From assembly GCA_028023455.1 (NCBI GenBank), contig JAQFVV010012506.1, positions 2,228,714 through 2,292,713 of the forward strand: a stretch of 64,000 nt of DNA. Reading direction: 5' to 3'. The translations under genes and the position numbers were made by a program. Below are positions 49,898-59,466 of this stretch, piece by piece. This stretch comes from Epiperipatus broadwayi (taxonomy: Eukaryota; Onychophora; Udeonychophora; Euonychophora; Peripatidae). Numbering within the stretch: position 1 is the first letter of the stretch; every line of letters starts with the position of its first letter. The notes beneath the pieces are model-generated. The model did no database searches. It was not told the origin of the DNA and saw nothing but the letters and a program-made list of their open reading frames with translations.

Positions 49898-50064
49898 ATA
49901 TTGGAGGAGTAGGCACTAGATAGGGATTTTATGCACAAAGCTTTCTGAATCCATTGATTATTCTGGCTTGCACTGAGTTGTGCTGCTGTATAGAGAGTTT
50001 GCCTCTGTGAAAAACATTTTGTGAAAGCATATAGAATGGTGATCATGCAATATTATTTTGGCCA

Positions 50065-51293
50065 TATAATAAGGCAAGTTTATTTATTGTAAAAGAGTAT
50101 AATATATAATGTTAATGTTAAAAAAAGACCAGCAATGAATATAATATAAGAAAAGTAGCTCTACAGTTTAGTATCATCTAGAGCTGCTCTTTTCTTATTA
50201 TATTGTCTTAAGCTAGCTAGGAAATTTGGCAATTTGTTATTAATAATGAATATATTATTGAAAAGCCTTGTGCAGTGATAAGAGATGCTCTAAAGAGCTA
50301 AAATTCCCTGGATTGACTTCATATTCTGTTCTTGAACATGACCATAGCCTTCTACTTGGATATTTTATCATTTTTATTTTTGATATTAAACAACAAAAAA
50401 AGGCAACAGATTTTAAAATGTTTTTTTTAAAAAACAATTTATATGATTTCCATGTATTAACCTAATTGTACTTAATAAAAATAATTAATTTATCAAATAT
50501 AATTTAATAATCAATCACATCAGTATATTAAAATTATATTGTTTTTATGATTATATTTTGATAGGTTTTTTTTTTTTTAAAAAATTAATATAATAGAATC
50601 TCATATAAATACATTACAGCACAGCTATAGTCTTTAATTATTATATAAGTCCAAATATCTCCAACTTATCAGCACTTGTAAATAATTGGTACAAATATAT
50701 TTATTCTTTAAGCATGTTATCATCACATAATAAAAGATTATAAAATAATTTTTCCATATATAAATAATAAAATAATTTTTAAACTTTTAATCAATAATCA
50801 AGAGACAATAATTTTTTTACATTTATGTATTTTGTTTTTAGTATTGGATTATTTTTTACTGTAATTTTTTTTTGTTTTACGCTGCTCTTGAATTGCTTAT
50901 TATATATTTCTGTTCTGTATTATAGTATAAATATTATCTTTAATAATTATTTTTCAAAATATAACTTTTCCATACAGTATTATATAATTTGTGAAGCATT
51001 CACTTTATAAGTCTGTTCTTAATGTATGCTATTAGGATTTTTTGCCGTTATTTGATGTAAAAAGAAACTTTTAGTTTTTCTGATTGCTTACTATTTAAAA
51101 GTGAACCATGAACTTATTTCTATCATTAAATGAATTTTTTATCAATCATGATAGTTACAACATTCTATATCATACTATAATTGTACTGTTTGTTTTACAT
51201 TGAGGGCATTATAATGCCTAGATTTATTTTCCACTCAATAGTAGCTCACTATCTCGGTTGATTATAGAACTATTTTTTTTAAAAAATCCTAAA
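50065..51293. other. AT-rich sequence, no feature recognised
   Basis: No supported gene or repeat. Confidence 0.4.
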
Positions 51294-51660
51294 TATGTTT
51301 CTTACCTCTAAGCATCACATGATGAGTTCAGACCCATATGACTATATAAGCTATTGGGCTTAGATTGAAAATATTTTTTATGTTTTCAATTTCATTCTCA
51401 TAGTTTTGTAGTTAAGTACAGATAAAAGGTGGTTTCTGGAGGGTTGCATTAGATCCTAAGATCTAGGTGCAGTGCTCTCAGATCAAAAGCTCCTCACTGA
51501 TGATGGCCACAAGCCAGAAACTAGTCTGGGGATATTGGATGAGTAGGCATTAGATAGGGATTTTATGCACAAGCCTTCTGGCATCCATTGATTACTCTGT
51601 TTAGCACAGGGTGGTACTACTGTATGGAGAGAGTTTTGCCTTGTTTATCTTTCTTACCTC
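51294..51660 (+). mobile_element. Solo FB-A monomer, 337 bp, 15-bp TSD
   Basis: TATGTTTCTTACCTC (51294-51308) and TATCTTTCTTACCTC (51646-51660), 14 of 15 identical, bracket a single plus-oriented FB-A unit (51309-51645). In order it has GAGTTCAGACCCATATGACT with a TATA-like CTATATAAGCT, TTAGATCCTAAGATCTAGG, the hammerhead, GGGATTTTATGCACAA, and the end GAGAGTTTTGCC. No inverted partner and no frame. This is the simplest form of the element and shows that one monomer can insert on its own. Confidence 0.85.
51491..51532 (+). ncRNA. Type I hammerhead ribozyme, complete
   Basis: Helix I TCCTCA (51491-51496) with TGGGGA (51527-51532), 6 bp including one wobble. Core CTGATGA at 51497-51503. Stem II TGGC (51504-51507) and GCCA (51513-51516) pair perfectly around loop CACAA. 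GAAA is at 51517-51520, a 2-bp helix III AC/GT has loop TA, and cleavage triplet GTC is at 51524-51526. Every invariant hammerhead base is present. A short helix III with type I topology is what has been described for Penelope terminal repeats and animal retrozymes, which cleave as tandem or circular RNA. This is the best candidate for activity in the window. Confidence 0.88.
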
Positions 51661-52494
51661 AAAAAATTCAGAGGTTTGTCCTATCTAGACTTAATCCCTA
51701 GTTGTGAAACTAGAAGATGTGTGCATTAACCATTACAGCTTGAGAATCTTATATAGATTGTATAAAAAATAACTTCAAAAGATGAAGTATTTTATGGCTT
51801 TGAAAAGTGGTGATCATGTGTATTTTTACTGAAAACTTATTTTTGAAGTTATTTTCTTGAGTACATTGTAATAAAAGTGATATCGGTGATATTAGTCCAC
51901 TATTTAAATTTGAACTAATGTAGATGAAATCTATAAATGTTTGATCAATATGTATCATAGTTATATATATTCTTTAGATTTTTTTTCTAGTTTCTTTAAT
52001 CAATGTATTGTAATTGCATCTTTCACTGTACAATTTTTTAAATTCAATTCCATTAACTTCCTAGATTAATATAAATAGAATTTCAGTAATGATGAGCTTG
52101 TTATAATATTATAATGATGTTGTTTAAAAGTTCATGTTGGATGATAGTAGGTAATTTACATTGATAGGAATATTTTGTCACAATTTTTATAAGAGATATA
52201 ATGTTCTTATCTTTCTGCTCTCTATATCACAGCAGTATAATTATTAAATATATCTCTGTCTATGCTTATTTCTTTATATGTGTCTAATTATTCTTATCTA
52301 GAAACATAGATAAAAACTAAATCTTCATCATTTAACATTTGGTAAGCCTTATAAGTCATTCTTAACTTTAATCTATAGCAGCAGTTGGAGAAAGGAGCTT
52401 TGCCTTTAATGAACATTTTAATGTCTGTTTTACTTAAACAATATTATCATCATCATTATCATTTTCAAACATTATCATTCCACTGTAGCATGAA
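51661..52494. other. AT-rich sequence, no feature recognised
   Basis: No supported gene. Confidence 0.4.
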
Positions 52495-53045
52495 AGTCCT
52501 TCAAATTTAGTTCAGTTTCTCTGAGTCCCAATTTATTTTTTCCACACCACTCCAACAAATTTTCTTATCTCATTAATTCATCTCATATGTGGACTCCTCC
52601 TGATTTTTTAAATATTTTTGGTACTGTGGTTAATAATTCAATTGTCCATCTACTATCATCTCTTCTATCAATTTGTCCAACATGTCTAGCTTGGTTTTAT
52701 TTTAGCCTCTAAATTCTATCAATAATTATCTAATTTTTATTTCCACATATTTCTCTTTTGGATCCACTTTGTAACTTTAATGTAAATTTATCTGCATTTC
52801 ATTCTGTGGACTAACATCTTTGTGTGGCTCTTATGTTAAACATTCACATTTTTGATCTGTATGTAAGAAGTAACAAAATACATCTATTAAAAAATTTTCT
52901 TTTCAAAATACATATTTTTACAAAAACACTTCATAAGTTTAATTTTATAATGAAATTAAACATCATAAAATTTTATTATGTTTCCATCATTATTAATAAA
53001 TTGACCAAGAGAATTATAGTTTCTCTCTTCTAATTTATTACTATC
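52495..53045 (-). pseudogene. RTE-type LINE relic, 3' end copy 1
   Basis: Aligns by eye with 53060-53400 and 17990-18330 (TCAGTTTCT, the CATCT-CATATG stretch and TTTTTGGTACTGTG correspond to the conserved 3' end). Separate from the adjacent longer copy because the 3' end sequence starts again at about 53060. Confidence 0.62.
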
Positions 53046-53059
53046 AACCTTTGTTTCTT

Positions 53060-54844
53060 GCTGTTTCAAGATTTAAGTCCTTCACAAGTTTAATCTAGTT
53101 TCCATGATCTCTATTCTCTTTTTTCCACATCAGTCTAAAAAACTTATTTATTTTATATATCCATCTCACATAAATGGTCTTTTTAAAGATTTTTTACAAT
53201 TTCTTAGAATCCAATTTAAATCTTCAATTGTTTATTTATTATCATTTCTTTTAAAAATACATTCAATCCCGGCTCATTTGAGTCTCTTAAGTCTTTCACC
53301 TGCTTGTTATCTCACTCATATATTTTGTTTTTCATACCCTCTTATTATTCCTAACATACTCTTCTTTATATTTCATTAAATGGTTTGAAGTTTCTATATC
53401 GCTCTTAATATTAATATCCAAGTCTCAGATCCATATATAATTACTGACAAAACACATATATTAATAACCTATAAGCATATATGCATATTTATCTTTAATA
53501 TTAAATTATTTCTATCAATAATTTTCCATCCATGTTTAATTTGATGATTAATTTCATTCATTATGTTTCCATCTGTATTAATAATCCGACCAAGATATTT
53601 GAAATTGTTAATTATAATTCATCATTATCAATCTTTATATTTTTATTCTACTTTATTACTACATTCTTAAATTCATCTGATAACTCTTGCAACATTTTCT
53701 GAAGCATTATATCCATATCATCTGCAAAATCTATACAACTTAAATAATCTTTAATTACTTTTATCCCCTTAGTTTTTTCATTTTAATCCACAAAATATTT
53801 TTTGTAAAGTAATTATAAATTTTTTTAGAGGTATAGATTTATCCTATTGTCCATCTTTCTTTAATAATAATTTTTTTAGTATCAGTATATAATCTACTTA
53901 CTGCTGTTAGATTTTGATAAATATTATTAAGAATATGATGATTTCCACTTGTTGATAGAATGCTTGAATCACTACAGAAATGCTTATAGAATCAAATGAT
54001 TTTTTAAATCTGCAAATCCAAACCATAATGATAATTTATATTTATTGGTCTTTTTTCTAACTTCTCTCACTACTTAGATGTGATTCCTGTGCTTAAACCA
54101 TATATATTTTTTTTCATATGTCCTAGCATCGGCCGGGATGCGAACCCTCAACCGTCTGCAACCAATTACTTGCTTGCATGGTAGCTGCAATACCTCTCGG
54201 CTAACAACTCAAGACCTGCTTAAACCATATTTAAATCCATATTTTTATTTTGGCTAGTTAAAAGTCAACGTAGTTGTAATTATTTTGATAAAATATTTGT
54301 ATAGAACTGATAAAAGCCTGGCAGACTCACAATTTCTAATACTTTATCATTTTTCTTAAATATTAATATTATTATTGCATTATTCCACTAATGTGACATA
54401 TCTCTATCATTTATTCATATGACATATAACTTTGCCAATAATTTTTGTATTTCTTCATCTATTTCTTTTAAAATACTTGATAATTCCTTTGCTCTCTGGA
54501 GATGTTATTTTTTTCAAAGATTTAATTGCATGTCACTTCTTCATTTAAAATACTGGGCAATTCAAATATAGTATTTGTAAGCAATACTTTCACTTTCTTC
54601 TTTTTTATTATTATATTATTTTTATAGAACTTTTCCATACATTTCATAATGTCATCTCACTTTTTAGTAACAATTCTATCATTTTTTCTTATTGCGGAAA
54701 TAAGTTTTTTTTTTTTTTTTATCAATACTAGGATATTATTTTACACTTTTGATATTTTTATTTTCGTTTACAAATTGCTTTGTTAATTCATAATTATATT
54801 TTCTTTCTCTACGAATTTGCAAAACTTTATATATTACAATTATT
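53060..54844 (-). pseudogene. RTE-type LINE relic, RT to 3' end, copy 2
   Basis: Minus-strand translation near 53770-53690 reads IDFADDMDIMLQKMLQELSD, the RT catalytic FADD block of RTE-type elements, followed by the ISNILVGLLI remnant of the FkYLGr block. The 3' end corresponds to 17985-18330. It is interrupted by a SINE at 54104-54217 and by the PLE after 54844; the LINE sequence resumes at 59481. Confidence 0.72.
54091..54230 (-). mobile_element. tRNA-derived SINE, family A, 13-bp TSD
   Basis: GCTTAAACCATAT at 54091-54103 and 54218-54230 brackets a family A copy: TAGCCGAGAGG (A box), B-box region GGTTCGCATCC, tail ATGCTAGGACATATG, A run. Inserted into the RTE relic. Confidence 0.85.
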
Positions 54845-54982
54845 ATAGCATAAATTTTAATCTTGAACTTCTTTTTTCTTTAAAAAATAGTCAGTATAAA
54901 CAATATTCACCAAAATATAAAATAACAAACCAATTTTCTTTAAAAAACTTGTTTTTTAATTATTATGACTATATGAATTTTA
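54845..54982 (-). repeat. PLE terminal repeat, 3' side
   Basis: 138 bp starting ATAGCATAAATTTTAATC, repeated in the same orientation at 58086-58223 with only a homopolymer difference. Includes AATATTCACCAAAATAT, where the inverted arm begins. Confidence 0.85.
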
Positions 54983-54984
54983 AT

Positions 54985-55035
54985 TTCAAGAGCAACGTTT
55001 CGACTATTTACATCCTTATAGCCTTTTTCAAGCCA
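54985..55035 (-). ncRNA. Hammerhead-like fold vestige in PLE end
   Basis: On the minus strand (and in plus orientation at 59341-59376): TTGAAAA, then a 6-bp stem GGCTAT/ATAGTC (one wobble) around a 10-base loop, then CGAAACGTT. CGAAAC after a short stem is common in PLE terminal repeats where it belongs to a hammerhead core. Here core positions C3 and G8 are U and A, there is an extra A before stem II, and helices I and III are very short, so activity is doubtful. Confidence 0.45.
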
Positions 55036-55351
55036 CTAAAATATACAAAAAATAACAAAATAAATAAAATAAAACATTATATAATCATTAAACCCTATAT
55101 ATATTTCAAATCTTCACAAAATTCTTTTTAAAAAATTTTTTCTTTTAAAAACATAAATCTAATATAAAACATAAAAACATTACCTTCCTCTATTTAAAAA
55201 ACCTACAATTTAAACTTCTATTTAAACCACTCTGTTTAAATTATATTTAGATAAAATACCTCAAAACCAGTCTTATCATCTACAAAAATCAATTAGTTTT
55301 TTAAATTCCTTAATATAAAAAATTTTTTTCTTTTTTAAACTTACTTTATAA

Positions 55352-57499
55352 TTAATTATTGTTTCTAAAAGTTCTATTTTTTGCTAATGATGTGACTAGT
55401 TTTTTATCTTTTATAAAATCAATTAGTTTTTTATTCATATATGGTTTAAATTCCTTAATATAAAAATTTTCCTTTAAAAATCTTTCTTTATAATTAATTA
55501 CTGTTTCTAAAAGTTCTATTTTGTAATTGATGTGACCAGATTTAGATTTATGAAAATAAATTGCAGATTTTTTATCTGATAGATGTTGTTTTAATCTTGT
55601 TCTTAACTTATTTTTAGTATTTCCAATATAAGAAACACTTTTACCAACATTCCAGCAGTCTAAACATTTTATCATATATACACCTTTCATAGCTTCAAGC
55701 ATATCATATTTTTCATTATAATTAATCAGTTTTTTTAAATCTTTCTTTTTTTTATATACAGGATGTAATTTAATGTTAAATTTATTATTAATTTTTTTAC
55801 AAATATTTTTAATCCTAATAAAAATATTTTTTGATACTTTAAATCCTATGTAAATTTTATTAATATTATTAATTTTATTATTAATTTTATTTTCTCCTTT
55901 AATCTTCTTTTTAATTAAATTCAAATTATAATCTGAAAAAATTTTTCCAATAATTTTATTTGGATATTCATTTAAATAACATTCCTTTTTTATCAATTCT
56001 AATTCTTTGTCCAATAATAAATCATTAGAACATATCAATATTGCTCTTTTAATTCTGTTTTTTATAATATTCATTTTACAATGTATATCAATGTCTGAAA
56101 ACCAGTTAGTAATTAGACCATGAAATGTTTTTTTTCTAAAAACAGATGTATTAATACTTATTTTATTATTTTTTATAATTTTTTCAATTTTTACATCCAT
56201 ATATTCAATTTTATTATCCACTTCTTTTTCCATGGTAAATCTAATACTTTTCTCTTTATTGTTAATGTAATTTAAAAAACTGTTTGCTTTTCTTTTATTT
56301 CCTTTAAAAACCATGAAATAGTCATCAACATATCTTACAAAAAAACAAGGACCAACATCTAAATCTAAAAAATCTTTTTCAAAAATATTCATATATTCAT
56401 CTGCTAAAAACCCGCTTAAGCAACTCCCCATACTTAATCCATTTACCTGTTCGTAAAACCTATCTTTAAATTTAAAAACCAAATTTTTACTACAAATCAA
56501 TAAAATCTCATGTAATAAATAAGAATCTATTTTTAATTTTTTATTTTTATCATTAATGTATAATTCCAAAGCATAATTAATAGCTATATCTGGATCAACA
56601 TTATTATACATATTTATAATATCTAATTTAACAAAATAAATATTTTTAAACTTAATATTCTTCAAAAAATTATTTAATTTTTCTATAAAATCCATTGAGT
56701 TGTATACTTTATTATTTTTATTTACTTTACTATATTTTTTAAAAAAATTATTAAATACCCATTTAGAAATATTCTCATAATAAGTATCTCTACAACTAAT
56801 AATTGGTCTTAGGGGAATACCATCTTTATGTACCTTTGGTATCCCTGTAATTGTTGCACATCTAATATCCATCCTTTTAAGCATGAACATTTCTATTTTT
56901 GTAATATATCCTTTATTTTCTAATTCAGTAATAATTTTATTAATTTTTATATTAATTTGCATGCTCTTATCTTTTTTTATAATTTTAAAATAACTACTTT
57001 TTAATAAATTACTCATTTTTTTATTATATTCAGTTTTCTCAATTATTACCATACTAGTAGATTTATCTCCTTTCAAAAAAACCAAGTCTTTATATTTTAA
57101 TCTAATATTACTAATAATATTTAATTCACTTTTATTATTAACATTTTTAAATTTATTATTATTAATTACATTATATTCTAATTTTTTAAATTCATATTCA
57201 ATTTCATTAAATAAGAATTCTTTATTCATTCCTATATTAATACCATTATTGTTAAATTTATCAATAATTAAGTCTTTTTTTGTTTTTATATCTATAATTT
57301 GTCTACAAATATCATCATGTGTATTTGGCACATATTTAAGCCCTTTATTTAAAATATTAATTTCATCTTTGTCAAAAACTGTATTTGTCAAATTAATTAT
57401 AAACTTTTCTTTAAAACCATTATTACATGAATTTTTTCTCTTAGATAAAACATTTTTATTCCAATTATTATTTTTTATATTATTTTTATTTAATAACAA
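55352..57499 (-). CDS. Penelope-like element reverse transcriptase with GIY-YIG endonuclease
   Basis: An uninterrupted 715-codon frame. It would catalyse target-primed copying of the element's RNA, with nicking by the GIY-YIG domain, in the nucleus. Motifs by residue: INILNKGLKYVP (48-58), the PLE N-terminal block; GIPKVHKDGIPLRPI (219-233); RT motif A KLDIINMYNNV (291-301); GLSMGSCLSGFLADEYM (354-370); catalytic YVDD (390-393); EYMDVKIE (432-439); SVFRKKTFHG (452-461). The C-terminal endonuclease has GVY (606-608), the PLE-type C612-x2-C615 pair, YIG (624-626), RTRLKQH (633-639), later H650/H656, and E677 in KERFLKEN. The first codon here is TTG. The real N-terminus probably lies upstream in the frame at 57540-58012, offset by one base at an A8 run (57530-57537). 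PLE proteins are usually 700-900 residues. Very Asn/Lys/Ile-rich, in keeping with the AT bias. Confidence 0.93.
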   Translation of the reverse strand: MLLNKNNIKNNNWNKNVLSKRKNSCNNGFKEKFIINLTNTVFDKDEINILNKGLKYVPNTHDDICRQIIDIKTKKDLIIDKFNNNGINIGMNKEFLFNEIEYEFKKLEYNVINNNKFKNVNNKSELNIISNIRLKYKDLVFLKGDKSTSMVIIEKTEYNKKMSNLLKSSYFKIIKKDKSMQINIKINKIITELENKGYITKIEMFMLKRMDIRCATITGIPKVHKDGIPLRPIISCRDTYYENISKWVFNNFFKKYSKVNKNNKVYNSMDFIEKLNNFLKNIKFKNIYFVKLDIINMYNNVDPDIAINYALELYINDKNKKLKIDSYLLHEILLICSKNLVFKFKDRFYEQVNGLSMGSCLSGFLADEYMNIFEKDFLDLDVGPCFFVRYVDDYFMVFKGNKRKANSFLNYINNKEKSIRFTMEKEVDNKIEYMDVKIEKIIKNNKISINTSVFRKKTFHGLITNWFSDIDIHCKMNIIKNRIKRAILICSNDLLLDKELELIKKECYLNEYPNKIIGKIFSDYNLNLIKKKIKGENKINNKINNINKIYIGFKVSKNIFIRIKNICKKINNKFNIKLHPVYKKKKDLKKLINYNEKYDMLEAMKGVYMIKCLDCWNVGKSVSYIGNTKNKLRTRLKQHLSDKKSAIYFHKSKSGHINYKIELLETVINYKERFLKENFYIKEFKPYMNKKLIDFIKDKKLVTSLAKNRTFRNNN

Positions 57500-57539
57500 A
57501 TTAAGTTTTTTATTATGTCTATTAATTACTTTTTTTTAA

Positions 57540-58012
57540 AAATTTCCATCTTATTATAAAAAATTTGGTATAGCAAAATATCTTCCCTAAATGTAATTAA
57601 TTTGGTCAAATCAATATATAATTTCTTTATTTTTATCAATAAATATTCCTTTTTAACATATAATATCTTAATAAATTTATGTAATATTTTCCTTTCCCAT
57701 TTAAAAACTCCCTACACGATCTTCCGATCTAAAACTCTTAATATTATATAATTTAATAAACCCAGGAATCAAACCATAATGATTACATGTCTTTAAAAAT
57801 CTAATATCCAAATTTATTTTTACAATTTTTAATTTAAATTTAATCCATTCATTAATATATCTAATACAAATTTTAAACTGTTTATAATTCCTAATTTTGT
57901 TCCTTAAAAATTTAAAAAAATGTCTCAAATTGCATTCTTTTATATCCCAATAAGTATTATGTTCGTTAATCTTGAAAACATCAATATTCAAATCCATGTT
58001 GTTATTCTTCAT
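57540..58012 (-). pseudogene. PLE N-terminal coding segment, frame broken
   Basis: The frame 58012-57701 (103 codons) contains NLDIRFLKTCNHYGLIPGFI, matching the N-terminal FLxxC-xxxx-LIPxF block seen ahead of the RT in PLE proteins. It ends at a stop just after an adapter-like sequence (57709-57730). The following 57700-57540 stays open in another frame (KWERKILHKFIKILYV onward, coiled-coil-like) until a stop at the A8 run before the main frame. So two small defects separate this piece from the 715-codon frame. Either the element is dead or the defects are assembly errors. Confidence 0.68.
57709..57730. other. Illumina-adapter-like sequence (probable artefact)
   Basis: Read on the minus strand, AGATCGGAAGA at 57730-57720 and TCGTGTAGGGA at 57719-57709 match the start of the standard TruSeq read-through adapter, with three bases (GCG) missing between the halves. 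The flanks repeat GAGTTTT on both sides. In DNA this AT-rich the match is not expected by chance. Deleting the match and the repeated flank (28 bases) leaves the PLE reading frame open. Confidence 0.8.
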
Positions 58013-58085
58013 CAGTTAATAAAAAATTATAACACTCCAATTGTAATCCAAGTTTAGATAGTTATCCAAGTTTAGATAGTTAGAA

Positions 58086-58223
58086 TAGCATAAATTTTAA
58101 TCTTGAACTTCTTTTTTCTTTAAAAAATAGTCAGTATAAACAATATTCACCAAAATATAAAATAACAAACCAATTTTCTTTAAAAAACTTGTTTTTTTAA
58201 TTATTATGACTATATGAATTTTA
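58086..58223 (-). repeat. PLE terminal repeat, 5' side (partial)
   Basis: Direct copy of 54845-54982. Just upstream on the plus strand an 18-base tandem duplication, ATCCAAGTTTAGATAGTT, occurs at about 58046-58081. It joins the inverted copy at 58222 through a 2-base microhomology. Confidence 0.82.
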
Positions 58224-59466
58224 CATCTGTTTTTAGAAAAAAAACATTTCATGGTCTAATTACTAACTGGTTTTCAGACATTGATATACATTGTAAAATG
58301 AATATTATAAAAAACAGAATTAAAAGAGCAATATTGATATGTTCTAATGATTTATTATTGGACAAAGAATTAGAATTGATAAAAAAGGAATGTTATTTAA
58401 ATGAATATCCAAATAAAATTATTGGAAAAATTTTTTCAGATTATAATTTGAATTTAATTAAAAAGAAGATTAAAGGAGAAAATAAAATTAATAATAAAGT
58501 TAATAATATTAATAAAATTTACATAGGATTTAAAGTATCAAAAAATATTTTTATTAGGATTAAAAATATTTGTAAAAAAATTAATAATAAATTTAACATT
58601 AAATTACATCCTGTATATAAAAAAAGAAAGATTTAAAAAAACTGATTAATTATAATGAAAAATATGATATGCTTGAAGCTATGAAAGGTGTATATATGAT
58701 AAAATGTTTAGACTGCTGGAATGTTGGTAAAAGTGTTTCTTATATTGGAAATACTAAAAATAAGTTAAGAACAAGATTAAAACAACATCTATCAGATAAA
58801 AAATCTGCAATTTATTTTCATAAATCTAAATCTGGTCACATCAATTACAAAATAGAACTTTTAGAAACAGTAATTAATTATAAAGAAAGATTTTTAAAGG
58901 AAAATTTTTATATTAAGGAATTTAAACCATATATGAATAAAAAACTAATTGATTTTATAAAAGATAAAAAACTAGTCACATCATTAGCAAAAAATAGAAC
59001 TTTTAGAAACAATAATTAATTATAAAGTAAGTTTAAAAAAGAAAAAAATTTTTTATATTAAGGAATTTAAAAAACTAATTGATTTTTGTAGATGATAAGA
59101 CTGGTTTTGAGGTATTTTATCTAAATATAATTTAAACAGAGTGGTTTAAATAGAAGTTTAAATTGTAGGTTTTTAAATAGAGGAAGGTAATGTTTTTATG
59201 TTTTATATTAGATTTATGTTTTTAAAAGAAAAAAAATTTTTTAAAAAGAATTTTGTGAAGATTTGAAATATATATAGGGTTTAATGATTATATAATGTTT
59301 TATTTTATTTATTTTGTTATTTTTTGTATATTTTAGTGGCTTGAAAAAGGCTATAAGGATGTAAATAGTCGAAACGTTGCTCTTGAAATTAAAATTCATA
59401 TAGTCATAATAATTAAAAAAACAAGTTTTTTAAAGAAAATTGGTTTGTTATTTTATATTTTGGTGA
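58222..59466 (+). pseudogene. Inverted, 5'-truncated PLE copy (C-terminal coding plus 3' end)
   Basis: Plus-strand reading equals residues about 451-585 and 600-715 of the main PLE frame. An A7 in place of A8 near 58619-58625 shifts the frame, splitting it into 58214-58636 and 58669-59019. One amino-acid difference (KINNKV in place of KINNKI) was noted. The 3' region 59020-59466 mirrors 54902-55350. No catalytic YVDD is included; the whole GIY-YIG domain is. Confidence 0.9.

Larger units (their letters stand above)
48572..50064. mobile_element. FB-A: 1.5-kb composite foldback retrozyme-like element, 12-bp TSD
   Basis: TTATTTTGGCCA at 48572-48583 and 50053-50064 is a perfect 12-bp flanking repeat. 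Inside, minus-oriented units (48584 to about 49230) meet plus-oriented units (about 49231-50052) as one large palindrome. Unit landmarks are the end ACAGAGGCAAAACTCTCCAT, then CAGTGCAAGCCAGAGTAATC, the hammerhead, TTAGATCTTGGAATCTAATG and TGAACTCAGTTCAG. Equivalent ribozyme positions in the left half (48729 and 49148) are 419 bp apart, so there are about one and a half tandem units per arm. The right end has about 40 bp (to 50052) that the left end lacks, a one-sided extension like that of the PLE. An R1 hairpin has inserted into the right-hand ribozyme. No coding frame. Confidence 0.83.

Noticed and set aside
48552-50046. Frames of 69-90 codons in FB-A, mutually similar (AYSSNI, RGKTLHT)
   Set aside because: Translations of the same foldback unit in both orientations; the similarity comes from the DNA repeat and not from a protein.
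54817-57539. Plus-strand frames at 54817-55131 and 57249-57539
   Set aside because: Antisense of the PLE 3' region and of the PLE coding frame.
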